The position numbers and the translations under genes were made by a program. A DNA stretch of 64,000 nucleotides, from contig CADCSX010000023.1 of NCBI GenBank assembly GCA_902805475.1, positions 558,001 through 622,000 of the forward strand, written 5' to 3'. This document shows positions 22,372 to 34,977 of this stretch, in pieces (position 1 is the stretch's first letter; the number at the start of each line of letters is the position of its first letter). The DNA is from Entonaema liquescens. Lineage: Eukaryota; Ascomycota; Sordariomycetes; Xylariales; Xylariaceae. Under the pieces are notes generated by a model, which was given only the letters and a program-made list of their open reading frames with translations, was not told the DNA's origin and did no database searches.

Positions 22372-24861
22372 ATGCCGCCTGAAGGAGGATTGAGTAATAT
22401 TCGAGTATTTCTAACCTGGGATGACCAGACAGTTTTCGCCGGCGAGGATATCAAGTGTCACATAACTTTCAAGAATATCGCACCTGGCCCAAACCAACCA
22501 GCATCGAATCAACAACACCAAACACACTATTCCCTTACCGACCGATCGAGACAACCTTCGCCTCTACTAAGTCCAAGATCAAAGCCCAATAATGGATTGA
22601 CACCTCCCACGCCCACACGGGGGCACCGTTCTACTTTATCCCTCACCGTTCCCTCGAACAGTTCGCGATTACGAGGGCCACCCCAACAGTGGACCCCTCC
22701 ACAGCAACAACCCCCACCGCAACGACCCGGCCATGCCCACGGGCGATCTCTTTCTATAGTGTCAATAGGATCAGCTGCTACGATAGAAGAACAATCTCAT
22801 GGAAATTTATCTCCAGCGCGGCAACAGCGACCCTCTCGCGGCCATGGAAGATCTGCTAGTTTGCAGATATCACCAAGAGGCGGGTTGATGAACGGTCCGC
22901 AGTCAGCCGCATTACCGAGACGACCTTTTGGTTCCGAATCTTCGCCAGTATTTAATCACTCATTCCCACCATCTAAACATGGCTTTAGTCGTACTTCAGG
23001 AGTCTCGACTGTACCAAATACGCCCGGTGTTATGGGTTCTCACCTACCTAAAAGGAGCCCAGGCATAATTCCAGATTTCAAATTTCCTATGATACCCTCA
23101 CCGAAACCCGCGGATCCCGGTTCCGTCTCACCCACTACGCAACCAGTGGATTACTTGACGGCACCGCTGTCAACAACGAGCGGGGGCGTAAGCCTCCCCG
23201 TGCGCTCAAAAGACTTAATACCTACCATTACCGAACAGGCTGCCCCTGTAGCGCGAATATTATCTACGACGAGCATTGCTGGTGGGACTCCTAGGAGTAG
23301 TGGCGAGTTCTATTCACTCAGCAATAACTCGTCTGAGACGCTGGCATCAGAGTATGTAACGCAACCGTTACATCCCGGACGGAGACCTGCCCATCTCCGG
23401 CGACCCTCCGCCCTGTCGAATATCAGTCATGCGAGGCTTCCGGAGTCGCTAATGATGGGCTTTGCTCAAGTTCAGGGTTCCTTCACCCTCGACGGATCGC
23501 TCATTAATTTGGGGCCCTTCGAGGCGGTGAAACGAAAGGCTGTCCTTGGGGGACAAGGAGGCGGCGTTATTGGCATCGAGAACTCAAGAAGGGGCAGCGG
23601 TGGACTACTAAATGGTTTTGGCTGGAGTAGTCTGGGAAGCTCTATCGGAGAGCTTTTGGGTGGTGGAGAACTCAGCAGCATCAAGCAGATGCGAGGTGTC
23701 GCGAGCTCCAAATCCATACCGCTATTGTCAACACCGCAATCAATCTTGTTTGTAGATTTACAGCTTGGTCCTGGAGAGAGTAAGACTTACGAGTATACGT
23801 TCAAATTACCGAAAGGACTACCCCCGACGCACCGAGGAAAGGCGATGAAGATTTCCTATAGCCTGGTAATAGGTACCCAGAGACCTGGCGGCACCAAGGA
23901 ACAGCAGGTGCGATCAGTCGAGATTCCTTTCCGTGTCCTCGGGAGTGTTAATAGCCATGGCGAGATTCTTGGCCACGATCTACTTAACCCGTACATTATC
24001 CTTCGCGACATGGCCAAAGTGCAGCCGCTGGACAAGCCCCCTATACATTCGAAGAGGGCTAAACTAGAGCCCCCGGAGTCGACATACAATGGATTTCTCC
24101 ACTACGTTGACGAACTTCTTGACCGGCCTAGTCGAGGCCTCGGGCTCCTTTCCCCGACTGCTACGGCTCCCCAATCCCGCCGTGCATCTGCTTACGAAGA
24201 GTCAGCATCGGCGAAAGACGCGATAGACCTTGCTATTCTTAGATCCAACCTTTCCTCCGAATCCGGACAGAGCAGCAATCGCTTTGAAATAGCCCGAAAC
24301 GGTCGACGCGTCGGCGTCGTGATGCTTGCCCGTCCTGCTTACAAGCTCGGGGAGTCGGTTAGCATGGCGATCGACTTTACTGGAGCTGAGATCCCTTGCT
24401 ACGCCATACATGCCGCCCTCGAGACCGCGGAGCGCGTCGAGCCCACACTTGCTTTGCGCAGCGAGGCTAGTGTGCATAGAGTCACCCGTAAAGTATACGG
24501 CAGCTCGAGCGAAGCGACATTGTTCGCACGGCGCGTCGTCTTCAATCCTACCATTCCCATTGGCGCGACTCCTGAGTTCGTCACCAGCGGCTTAAGCCTA
24601 GAATGGAAGATACGGATCGAGTTCGTCGTTCCCTCGTCAGGCAGAGATCGGGATATAGACTTCGCGGAGGGCGATGGCCCGCATCCTTTGCTCGAAGAGA
24701 TCTCGCGTGACGACCGCGGCGGTCTTGTGCTTGTTGCCGCGGAGACGCTGGACTGCGAGAGCTTCGAGGTTGCTGTCCCCCTTAGGGTCTACGGTGCTGT
24801 GTGTAATGGCCTCGAGCGCCTAGAAAGGGACCAGGCGCAAGAGGAGGGTCTAGCGGTGTAA
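22372..24861 (+). CDS. RGP1: Rgp1-family subunit of the Ric1-Rgp1 exchange factor
   Basis: A single exon of 829 residues. Rgp1 with Ric1 activates the Rab GTPase Ypt6 (Rab6) for retrograde traffic to the Golgi. The N-terminus NIRVFLTWDDQTVFAGEDI is the start of the first Rgp1 beta-rich module. A long low-complexity insert follows (about residues 45-340, rich in Pro, Gln and Ser). The conserved core resumes with GSLINLGPFEAVKRKAVLGG and then SILFVDLQLGPGESKTYEY, LPPTHRGKAMKISYSLVIGT and VEIPFRVL. C-terminal strands include GESVSMAIDFTGAEIPCYAI. The extended insert is common in filamentous fungi compared with yeast. The start ATG at 22372 (MPPEGGLSN) directly precedes the conserved region, so I trust it. 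No disruption is seen. Confidence 0.87.
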   Translation: MPPEGGLSNIRVFLTWDDQTVFAGEDIKCHITFKNIAPGPNQPASNQQHQTHYSLTDRSRQPSPLLSPRSKPNNGLTPPTPTRGHRSTLSLTVPSNSSRLRGPPQQWTPPQQQPPPQRPGHAHGRSLSIVSIGSAATIEEQSHGNLSPARQQRPSRGHGRSASLQISPRGGLMNGPQSAALPRRPFGSESSPVFNHSFPPSKHGFSRTSGVSTVPNTPGVMGSHLPKRSPGIIPDFKFPMIPSPKPADPGSVSPTTQPVDYLTAPLSTTSGGVSLPVRSKDLIPTITEQAAPVARILSTTSIAGGTPRSSGEFYSLSNNSSETLASEYVTQPLHPGRRPAHLRRPSALSNISHARLPESLMMGFAQVQGSFTLDGSLINLGPFEAVKRKAVLGGQGGGVIGIENSRRGSGGLLNGFGWSSLGSSIGELLGGGELSSIKQMRGVASSKSIPLLSTPQSILFVDLQLGPGESKTYEYTFKLPKGLPPTHRGKAMKISYSLVIGTQRPGGTKEQQVRSVEIPFRVLGSVNSHGEILGHDLLNPYIILRDMAKVQPLDKPPIHSKRAKLEPPESTYNGFLHYVDELLDRPSRGLGLLSPTATAPQSRRASAYEESASAKDAIDLAILRSNLSSESGQSSNRFEIARNGRRVGVVMLARPAYKLGESVSMAIDFTGAEIPCYAIHAALETAERVEPTLALRSEASVHRVTRKVYGSSSEATLFARRVVFNPTIPIGATPEFVTSGLSLEWKIRIEFVVPSSGRDRDIDFAEGDGPHPLLEEISRDDRGGLVLVAAETLDCESFEVAVPLRVYGAVCNGLERLERDQAQEEGLAV

Positions 24862-25943
24862 TTTACTACTTACTGGTATCACTTACCACATGAGATGGAA
24901 GACGGAAAAAACATGGCATAGGGTCGTGTTGTATATGTATACACCGCGCGTACGCCGGCTATCTAGCGTACGGATTAGAAAAGGCAGTAAGACGAGAAAA
25001 CGAAGGGGGGTGGTGGGAGGAATTAACATAACGAGTTGGAAGAATATAGGATTAGCGAGGACGAGACGAGGGGAAAAAAAAATTAACGAAGAACATGTCC
25101 TTACGGGCCATGGCTTTTCAAAGGACAACGACTACGTCTAGATCCGAGTTGGATAGATAGATGGGATGAGGTTACGTGACGCCGAATATAGAGACGGGGG
25201 CCAACGGAGGGGAGTAAATAGGAGAAGGCGTAGCCTTTGTCGGTTCGCTGATAGAAGTAATCGAATGGAGCTCCTTGTTGAACTATGTATTATACGCTAT
25301 ACCATACCGATTCCTCGTATACCGAACATGACGTTGTTATTCCCTGTGATCTTCTTCTCTTCTATTTCTCCCCCCGACAATCTCATATGATGATAGTTGA
25401 TAGTGAATGGTTCGGGTTAAACTTCATCGAAGCCACGTGGAGATGGAAAGCAGGCAGTGACCCGTGTAAGCAAGACAAGATAGACGCCTACTATCTTTGG
25501 TAGGCATTTAAAATCAATTGATGCGTCTAAACAAAACAACTTCATCTCAACAAGCGCAATAACAGTAGCAACTTTCTGTCCTTCCCCTTCCCGAGCGCGC
25601 AACCGCGGCACTATGCCCTAAAACTCCCGTGTTTCTTTTCTCCTGCCAAGTGGTATCATGTTAGGAAGTCGTTTTCCAGACTCGATAGGCAAGGTAGAAA
25701 AAAACAAACAAGTTCGCCCCTTGATATCCCTATAGCGCCGCCGTACCAGAACGACCGTCTCCCCGAACGCGGTTCCCCTTATGAAAAGACAAAAGAATGA
25801 ACGAACAAGACCCAACGCCATCAAGTCTCTGAAGACTACATTCTTTCTCCATCCTTATCCGCTAATGCTGCGTACTATTCCAATGTAGAACAACAACGAC
25901 TAATAACACATTATGAAAATAAACGTTTTCAACAGGTATTTAG
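24862..25943. other. Convergent spacer, no supported gene
   Basis: The 1.1 kb between the Rgp1 and WD40 gene ends should hold both 3' UTRs. Short frames on both strands show no domain. It includes A-rich and pyrimidine-rich runs. Confidence 0.4.
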
Positions 25944-28900
25944 TTATGCCGAGCCGGTGCTGGAATCTCCTCCGGATGAACCGGGCCGCTTCCCTGGTAA
26001 TATCCCCGGGGAGTCCGGTTCTTGGTCCGAAGACCCTCTGTAGCCGATTCGGAGCTTTTCGTCCAACAGAGCAACTAAGCGCTCCGAATATTGGTCTAGA
26101 AGACCGCTTAGCATGGTATCGCTTAGGGCTTTGCTTCGTGTGGCCCTGTCGCCCAAAGCGACAGAGGTAAGGCGAAGTTCTTGATCTAGTTCAGCTAAGA
26201 CCTCCTGGCTGATGGGATCTGTGGAAGCTAATTTCCTTCGGTAGGTTCGGAGTGTCCGGCAGGCTTGCTCCGTAGCCATAGTGAGGGATCCAAAACCTCT
26301 CAAGTTGTTGTTGCTTTTGGTTTTTGCCGAATTGAGTGTCGGTAAGGACGGTTGTCTCTTTACCTTGGCTTTCGGACTAGATGGTGGACTACAGCCCCGG
26401 CTATCCCCAGACGGTCGCCTGGTCGGAGTATCTCCAGAAATCGCTAATCCGGGACATGGCTGGGGTGTGGCGGCAGGCGTTTTCGATGACGGCGTAGAAA
26501 CCAAGTTGTGCATGGATCTCTTCTTATTGAGGGATCTTGGAGGCGAACGTCGACCGGCCGCCGAGGGCGAGGATCGTTGGAATTCTGCAAGCTCGGCTTT
26601 AGAAAGAACACGCCGAAGTGCGGGCCGAGAAACAACAGAGTTGTCCTTGGTAAGAGACAGCTCACGAGCAGCGGTACCCCACGCCGGGTCTTGTAGGTCC
26701 ATTTCCCAAATCATCAGAGTGCCATCGGATCCAACGCTTACCACCTTAAGCTTACCTTCCCCTCTTCGACTAATGTCACGCCATTTATGGCCTCGGTATG
26801 TCCCCATTCACGATCTAAGAAGGCTCCTGTTTGGGCATCGTAGATTCTGATTGACTTATCCGTATTCGAAACGCCAACAACAAACGAAGGCTCTCTATCA
26901 AGGCCTGGCCGAGCAGTGAGTGAGTCCAAAACTACAGATTCATTTCCACTCTCATCAGTGCATTTAAATGAATTTGTGAGCTTTCCGCTCTCCAAATCGA
27001 ATAGACATATGGTTCGATCTAGTAGAGAGACAAGTATTGACTTCTCATCCGCGCCCATTGTCATAGATGAGGGAGAAGCCTTCAAGGGTAGAGTTTTGGA
27101 AGAGATGGCTGCCATCACCTCAGGGTCGCCATCTTTTTCCACGAGCTCATGGACTTGTAGTGTCCTATCCAAAGAACAGGTTATCACCTTATCGGCTGAC
27201 GGAACGAGCACCTGGACAACTCTGGTAGCGAATTCCAGGGTCTGAAAATGTTTGAACTCTCCGGTGGCCGTTTTATGAAACAACTGCGCCGTACGATCAC
27301 GGCCACAGGTTGCAATGACAAACTTCGAATCGTCTTCAAATGTAGTGATAAACTGGCAGTCTGAAGCGTGGGCTTTCATAGTTGACACGCAATTCAGGGT
27401 TGAGAACTCGATGATCTTAACAATTCCGAGCTTGTCACCCGTGACAAAATACTTGCCACCCTCTGTAGCGCGTACTAGATTCAACTGATTGACGAAATCA
27501 GGCTCCTCCTCAAAATTGGCCTCCTCGAGCGGGACTTGAAAAGAGCATTTGATTTTGCCTTCAACATCCCACAATATAACTTGCCCTGATGCCGACCAGC
27601 TGAAGAAATCAGCATCCAATTCAGTTGGACGGCGAAGAGCTTCGATACCTAGGATCGACTCTTGGTGCCCTGGAATCGGTATGGGGGGGTTTTCTAGGTC
27701 AAGCGTATCTGGAACTTTATCAAGTCCCCAAATATGAATAGAGCGCTTGGCATCAACTGTTACCATGTTGTCTTTCAGAAATCCCAAAGCAAGGAGGCCC
27801 GCAAAGAGCCAATATTTGTGCGAAGAGCATTCTGATCACATTTCACGAAAGCCGCCAAGTCGATGGTTACCAAATTTCCAGATTTACCACCGAGGTAAAC
27901 AGTATCCCCACGGATGGCAACGCAAGTTGTCCCAAATCCACTTTCGAGGACATTGGTCAACCTCATCTGTTTATCCGTATCATCGAAAAGACATACATCG
28001 CCCGTCTCTGAGCAGATGATAGCCTTTGTATCGTCGATGGCAGCACCACACGAAAAAGTTGCTTCTATCATATCATTAAGTATAACGTTCCGACCGGATA
28101 ACGTCTTCTGATGCTGCTGATTGGCCGAGTTCGAATCTCCAGTAAACTTTTGTTTCATGGGAGATGCCAATTGGCTCTCGTCAACCTTCCATACCTTTAC
28201 ATGACGCACGCCAAAAGTGATCAGATTATTGCCCACCCACACCATGCCACGGATGTAAGATGTGCATCTGTTTTGCTGGAACAGCTGTGCAGCACCAGTT
28301 TTCGTGTCTATCTTCCAAATGTAGATAAAGCCATCGTGTGCAGTTCCGAGAGAAGCAAGGTACTTGGAATCGGGAGACCAAGCAACGGCCTTAACCCCAA
28401 ATGCATGCTCGCTGATGGAGACGAGTGGGGTGTCGGACGAGTTATCTTCCAAGTTGAAAATGAGGACACGGGGAGCGTAGCCAGTCTCGCCAACAGCTAG
28501 GAACCTCCCCTCTTTGCTAAGAGCTAAACACGTTGCAGCTTTGATCCGCTCTCGGCTGGTCCACGTCTTCGATGGCGTGGGGTTTTCGGTCCAATCAAGC
28601 GAGTTATATGTTGATTCTCGCAATGAGGCCCTATTCCGGCTATCGTTCGCCTTTGGGGTTTGGTTCGATGTCGATGGGGAGTAAGGAAGCGGAGATGTGC
28701 TGTAGACAGGAACTGCAGAAGGGCGGGCTCGGTAGAAACGCTGGGTATATTCAGCCCCGTCGACATCGACTACAACTACAGCTCCTCCGGCGATATACGC
28801 AAATGAAGAATGTACGGTATCGAAACCTGTAGGCGCAGCACAGGTGGTACCGACGACACGCTTCAGAGAAAGGCGAGGATCAAGGGAGGCTTTGCTGCGA

Positions 28901-28980
28901 TGGGGTGATCGAACAGGGTGTGGGATGTGAGGTGAATTTGACGGAGTCAATTTCAACCGATTTGAAGGAGTGGATGCCAT
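25944..28980 (-). CDS. WD40-repeat protein of the MABP1/WDR62 type, with two apparent frameshifts
   Basis: A single exon that would encode about 1,012 residues. The N-terminal tail (SPHRSKASLDPRLSLKRVVG) leads into a double WD40 propeller: AYIAGGAVVVVDVDG, AVAWSPDSKYLASLG, GFIYIWKID, ITFGVRHVKVWKV, VTVDAKRSIHIWGLDK, CGRDRTAQLFH, TCSLDRTLQVHELV, SIRIYDAQTG and VGSDGTLMIWEMD. The C-terminal third is Ser/Pro-rich with a short helical region near ACRTLRTYRRKL. This is the layout of fungal relatives of MAPK-binding protein 1 / WDR62. The frame shifts by one base at 27803-27805 (AAA on the plus strand, between IGSL and GLLALGF) and at 26759-26762 (CCCC, between VEEG and GKLKVVSV). Adding one base to each run restores one continuous frame. 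No intron fits either place. Both may be assembly errors. Confidence 0.82.
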
Positions 28981-31119
28981 CTTCTTGCCATTTATTTTGT
29001 CCTAGGAGAATGCTATATAGGGCTGACAAGAAGATCGGTTCAGAGAACCGGCGTCTTCTTCTTTCAAGTAATATTGATGGTACTGGAAATTTCTATGCGG
29101 TGAGGTGTCATGGGGGAGGGTCTTTGTGGATAAGAAAAAAAAATATGAGATGGCGCAGATGGCTTAACAACACATATATGTCTAACCTGAACTAAAACAG
29201 AGACAACAAGGAGAGAGAGGGAAAAAAATAAAAAGTGTTTCTAGGTATTGTCCCTTGGCGGGATGGAACAGATAAGGGATATATGGAAACCTAAGGGGAA
29301 CCCAAGCAACGCTGAGGGAAAGTTGAAAGGTTCAAATGCTATAATTAATGTCAATTGGAAGCTACACAACGAGTCATTGTCACCTCATGACTTACAGTGA
29401 CGTGAAAAGAAAAGAGAGAAAAAAAAAAAAAGCAGCTAAGGGAAGCCTTTAGGGCTGCATTAAGCTGAGATGGAAAGATGGAGATGGGATAAAGCCAACG
29501 AAGGTCGTTTATTCCGTATTAGCGTATATTATGTGTGCCCTATTATGTCCGACAACTTGGCACCTACCTATGTGTTTAAAGTGTCTAAAAACGCGTCGTC
29601 TAGTAAAGAATAGCCATTGATGCAGGTCGGTCCTTTCAGAATAAAGTCGGACCTCTTTCGATTGGAAATATGAGGTGTGAAGGTGAGAATTTCGGGCCTC
29701 GAACAAAGTAACAAAGTGGAAACCCAACCCCCCGACCTTTTTCTTTCATGTGGGTTTTATTGGTTTGTTTTTTCACAGCTCAGCAAGAGCAAGTTGACAG
29801 GGGGTCTCTACCGGGGTCGAAGTTGACGGGGAGCAACCGAGAAGCTAATTTAATTGGTTGGTTCCTGAAGTTTTGCGGATCGACTAGCTACTCTTGGTGT
29901 GACGATTTCTCTAAGAGGACTATACATATGCGTTGTACCATCGCCTAGTCCGCATATAGCTCTGTGAGGCTGCAAGCCGACAGGGGTATCACATCAACTT
30001 CATTATCCGCCTTTTTCTTGCAAAGTTACTTGTAGCATTGTTACAACCTAACTATACATCCCTATGCAAGTTCTTTCTATAGGCACTCGTTAATTATAAT
30101 AACATAATCTTTCGACACTTTCCAGGGATATAGCATAGCAAACTCGGAACTTACTTGATCAAGTGTCCGATTCCTGGAAACACAGACCGTTATTGTGAAA
30201 CTAGAAGTACAATATATAGGTACTTAAGTGTCTACACTAGGTAAGAGGTATCAAGTACTAAACCTAGACTACGTTCGGCATTGCAGCAACGCACGGCCGC
30301 AATCCGATCCAACCGATGAGGTAGGAAACGACAGGGTCCCCATGAAGCCTCCCCGAGTTTTGGTAGCAGTAATCGTCCATTTCAAGTAAGCTTTTCGATA
30401 TCCTTATCCGCCTAAGCAGCACAAATGCACACCTTCAACCACAGAATAATTTCGAGTCCGTAGTATCTTAAGGTTAAGCTGTCTGTAAGGTTGTCAAGTA
30501 ATTTCAAATTTCATATACTCGCTCCTTTATACCCTACATAATAAGACATTAGCATACTTAGGTATTTATTACTGACGGGGCCTCAGCCAGGATGATGTCG
30601 TACTCTGCGCTTGCAAAACTGACAAAATGCAACGAACTAATTTCTACCCCACGTTATTATCATGCAAGCTTTCGACTTATCCTCAGATCTTTTTTAAAAG
30701 GTGTTCACAGCTGACTGGTGATAATAGAAAATGGGGGATGCATTGTTGATCTAGTCCTTATGCATGATAATCACTCACATAGGCATTGTTCATTGTTTGC
30801 ATACATAATGGGTAGAATGGAGCATATGTATAATTCGTTTGCCCCATTATCAAAATGGGGCACTCGAAGAAGTCCCTTTTTCGACAAGTGGGCATCTGAG
30901 TAAAAAACCGATTTACGAAGACCAAGGTTCAAATCTCAATCCGAAGATCTTAATGTGTGTACAATAAATAATACGAGAACATAGTCCATCCCTATTGTAA
31001 CCCAAATTCATAGCCTATCTTGATATATTATCACGGTCTACTCACAGTCCTCATCATAGTATAATCCGAGTGTCGCGTAGGTTTTCTATTATCTAAGAGG
31101 TAGCATAGTAGTAAGATCA
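28981..31119. other. Intergenic region, no supported gene
   Basis: About 2.1 kb upstream of the WD40 gene and downstream of rrg9. It has an A tract near 29419-29431 and is AT-rich around 30000-31000. No domain-bearing frame, tRNA or repeat was recognised. Confidence 0.4.
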
Positions 31120-32114
31120 TTACCATCCCTCACGCTCCCTTGGCCGTCTCGGAGGCTGCGTCCGCGGACCCCTCGGCCTGTTCCAGTGGTGCTCTCTGAC
31201 GATGCCCTCGCGACGCCATACGCGAGGAGGCTTGCCAAGCGCAGCCATCTGGGTCCAGATGCTCTTGCCACGGTTGAACCAGCGCTCCTGGCGTTTGACC
31301 TCCTCCTCGGCGTCCGGCCTCCACTTAGCCTTGAGTATGCGTCGGATAACCTCTGGTGATACCTCGAACTTCTTCGCGAGCACCGGCGTGGTGTAGTCCT
31401 CCGGGAACTGCGCGTGCAGCGCCCGGATACCATCGAGCGCGTCGGGCGACAGTCGCTTGCGCGGCGCCCAGCCCTCGGGGAATTTCTCCTCGAGGGCTTT
31501 CTTTGTATCTGCCATGGTTCCTTTTCGATGGGGGGCGGCCCAGTGTACCTCTTTGGTTCATCCTTCATGATCTTCAGTCTCTTCAACCTCTTAGTCTCGA
31601 CGAGCCGTGTAGAGTCTGATTTCGACTCGTAGCGGGGCTGAGACTCGACATGTTTGTTTCGCGAGCTACTAGTCTTGGTGTTCGGATCCCCTCCTTGGGT
31701 AACAAGGGCATCGATAGACTCGGGAGATAAGTCAAGGATTGCACCTTCACTTTTGGCCTTATCTAGAACATCTTCGGGGATAGCAAGTACTGATATATCG
31801 GGTTCGTCTACCGTAGCATCGTCCGAAGATCTCTGTTGTTCGACTTCTGAAGTTTCGTAGATATCTGGTGAGTGCGAGGCCGGTTCCTGTGGTTCATATG
31901 GTTCCTGTAGTTCCTGCAACTCTTGCGATGTCTGCCGTGGAAAACGCAAGGCTGCAGTGGCACTATATGGCCTACGAAAGGCGAACTGCGACTGAAAACT
32001 AGTCGCTCTCGAAGATCGTGGTTGGATTTGCCTAGCAGAATTAGACAATCGAAGTTCTGCAAGACTCTGCACGAAAATCTTTAAAGATATCGTGCGACAC
32101 GAGCAACTCATCAT
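31120..32114 (-). CDS. RRG9: Rrg9 / neugrin-like mitochondrial protein, with an apparent frameshift
   Basis: Homologue of yeast Rrg9 (required for respiratory growth 9), a mitochondrial matrix protein needed for mitochondrial genome maintenance. It starts MMSCSCRTISLKIFVQ with a basic, Ser-rich presequence. A Glu/Pro-rich linker follows, then RYTGPPPIEKEPWQIQ. The conserved C-terminal domain reads KALEEKFPEGWAPRKRLSPD, IRALHAQFPEDYTTPVLAKK, FEVSPEVIRRILKAKWRP and ERWFNRGKSIWTQMA. Between these blocks the frame shifts at 31502-31504 (TTT on the plus strand). One extra base gives QIQKKALEEKF and a continuous protein of about 331 residues. The alternative ATG at 31515 (MADTKK) is an accident of the shift. 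A respiratory gene should not be dead in an obligate aerobe, so an assembly error is the simplest explanation. Confidence 0.82.
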
Positions 32115-32595
32115 ATTCCCCTAGTGCTGAGTGGTAAGTTGCAAATTAGAGGATAGAAGGCTGAGGTGAACTTTGATAAAAGATTAATTTTTTTTTTCCT
32201 TTTGCCGCTTGCCAAATTGTCCTGCAGGGTTCCGAAAGCACGGGCTACCTGCATACTCGCCCCATATATTTTAAAGTTATATGGGTCTGTGGGGGCAAGA
32301 GTTACATGGTACATGCGTAGTAGAAATAGATATATATATAGGTATGCTTGACTCGTCCCCCTTTACTCAACGACGTCAGGCCAGACAACGGTGATGCTAA
32401 TGATAGAATATAGTCTTTTCTATATTACAGCAATATGTTCGGTCACATTCCCAGTAAAATTTATTTCTTCGTCCGTGCCAAAGTTAAAGAGGTAGATTCT
32501 TCCTTAACTAATACCAATCAAGCTTCATAGTAAGTTAAATTTCATACAACCCAGTTGGATATCATCGTAATTTGTTTAATAAGGCAGGCGTTATT

Positions 32596-34351
32596 ATGGC
32601 AACAGCATACGAGAATACAACGGCCGATATACGATGCTGGGGCGTTAAATTCAAGTGGACTCCGGAACATCTCACAGCAGATGATTTAAAACCACTGATA
32701 CATACGTATGACACTGTCTGCGCAGAGGCTATTGAGAGACTATATGGGATTTCGAATTCATCCCATACAAAATGTTCTGAAAACGAAGTAGGTAGCATAC
32801 CCAGGGGAGAGAAGAAAGCTAGACGAGATCTCTATGAGTTACTTCAAGAACACGCTTCTACTAATGGCAAAGTTGGTAAATTATGGGATCAGGTTAACAA
32901 CATTCCAGATTGGGTCGATTGGGAGCAAATAGAAAGGGGGCAGAAGGTATTCTACCGCTACGGTGGTCCGGTCATTACAGCCGTGAGTCAAAGTTCCCCT
33001 CAGCTAACCTAGTTGATGTTTGTTAATATGCAAATTCAGTTGACGTTTCTCTCTCTCCTAGGCGGAATGGGGAGCGGGCGAACCGTCGAAACACTCGACC
33101 GTACCGGAGGTTTCAGCGTGGACGTTGTCAGACGTCGCCTGTTTGAAACCACGCAGCATACTCTAAATATAACACGCGATCTGGAGTCTATAAAACCGGG
33201 CGGCGATGGTTTTGTAGACTCGGTTAGAGTTCGACTGCTCCACGCGGCGGTGCGTCGGCGTATTATGCAGATGGCTGAGAAAAATCCCGAGTACTACGAT
33301 ATGAAGGCCTTTGGTGTACCGATCAACGACCTTGACTGTATTGGTACTATCAATACATTTTCGGCAACCTTAATCTGGATGGGTCTTCCGCGGCAAGGCG
33401 TATGGTTGCGGAAACAAGAGATTGTCGATTACCTCGCGCTATGGAGATACGTGGCTTATCTGATGGGCACGCCTCACGACTGGATGTCAACGCCGGAATC
33501 AGCGCGGCGCATGATGGAGTCGCTGTTGGTGGCAGAGATCAAGCCTAGCAAGGCGTCCAAAAACCTCGCTAATAACATCATCGACGGGCTCCAGTACCAG
33601 CCGCCGACATATGTCTCAAGGGAGTTCTTGTGTGCTCAGACGTACTGGCTTAATGGGCGGGAGTTGTCAAAGGAGCTAGGGATCGAGGAGCCGAGTCTGT
33701 ACTACACTGCCCTCGTGGTTGGGCAGTGCATTCTCTTTGCGACGCTTAGTTATGTCAACCGAAGTATTGGGTATCTAGACAAACGGAACATTAAGGTGAG
33801 TTAACCTATATACTCTCGGAGCTCGCTCTGGTCTCGTGATGGGGGCTGTGTACTCCGAGTCCCACTCCCATTCCCACCATCCCAAGTCTTCATATCTGTA
33901 TAGCAAACTTGCGCCGGTTCAAGTGGATAATCCTTTCTTTGCTGTCATCCTTTTATGGCAAGGATATATGCTTCCAAATAATCTGCGCCTCCGCACCGCT
34001 CATCTCCTCACGTATCCCTCACGTCCCGCGTATCTGCAATAGATGTAGTCCACTAACCAATCATCTTATTTGACATCACAGCTAGCCCGCATGGCTCTCT
34101 ACAAACTCCTACTACGCGACAAATCTAAAGGCGCGTTGGGCTACATAACCAAGTTTAACCTCAAGTACGTACCCTCATTTGATCGAGCGACAACTGGACG
34201 CGGGCTGGCGCTAGTGAATGCGGGGAGGCCGAGGATGCCGGGAAGAGTTGAACGCGCGGCGCTGACATCGCTACTCACGTCCGTTATGCTCGTATGTATT
34301 GTTTTTTCATGGTTCTGTGCTAAGGTTATAAAATGGACGGTTACGACTTAG
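32596..34351 (+). CDS. mpaB / rubber-oxygenase-like (DUF2236) membrane protein
   Basis: Three exons, 32596-32982, 33040-33795 and 34082-34351, join in frame to 470 residues with clean GTGAGT donors. The conserved core includes YRYGGPVITA (end of exon 1), LGGMGSGRTVETLDRTGGF, FSATLIWMGLPRQG and LWRYVAYLMGTPHDW. This is the ER-bound oxygenase mpaB / latex-clearing-protein catalytic domain family, whose characterised members bind b-type haem and cleave isoprenoid or terpenoid chains. Conserved His and Arg residues occur, but I cannot assign the haem ligand by eye. One C-terminal membrane helix (VMLVCIVFSWFCAKVI) is near residues 445-465. The substrate is unknown and no prenylating enzyme is adjacent. 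The upstream in-frame TTG at 32572 is not used because ATG 32596 precedes the conserved part. Divergent from rrg9. Confidence 0.8.
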
Positions 34352-34977
34352 ACAAGAAATATTTGGTTAATGGATAAGGTAAGCGTTATGCGGATACGGG
34401 ATGACTAAATACCCCTATCTCTGTGAATGGTTCTTCTATCGTGGCGTAGCGCCTTCGAGGCGTTTTGCATGTTGTCGGGTCAACCTTGCGGTTGTCAGCT
34501 TTGTTTCGGGATTTAATCAGACTTGAAGGATCCTATGCGAAATGAGAATTACCTGGTGCGTATTCTATTCGAATCCTACGGGAAGAACTGTAAGAGCTTA
34601 TGATGCTGCATGATCTGTTTGATGGTTGAAAATCACCGCGATGTTCCTGGTACCGGAAAATATGTTTGTATACTTCATATTGACAATGGGCTTAACGCAT
34701 AAAGCTCTGATGAATATTGTACAATACGAGCCCTTTCCACCTCGCTACATTCCTCAACTTCGTGATCCACCCTCTATAGACAACCCGTATAATCCGCCCC
34801 TTCAACGCCCATTTCTTGGCGTATCAATACTATGCTGCGGTGAATATGGATATCAACCCAGACTCTAGACTCAAAACCCAAAGATTACCTTTCCGTAACG
34901 CCATACTGCCAGAACTGCACGGGAAATATATTCGTTTTCAACTCCTACCCGATTGTATGCCGCATATCATGGATTCC
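34352..34977. other. Convergent spacer, no supported gene
   Basis: The 626 bp between the mpaB-like gene and calcipressin ends. A short open frame at 34626-34868 shows no family features. Confidence 0.4.

Noticed and set aside
26281..26850. 189-codon open frame on the plus strand
   Set aside because: Opposite strand of the WD40 gene's C-terminal region, which has clear repeats and conserved residues on the minus strand.
30900..30950. Possible tRNA (GGTTCAAATCTC)
   Set aside because: Only a T-loop-like string; no acceptor stem, anticodon stem or A box at the right distance.
31120..31515. Separate small gene starting MADTKKALEEK
   Set aside because: It is the conserved C-terminal domain of Rrg9 displaced by a one-base shift; the apparent ATG is created by the other frame.
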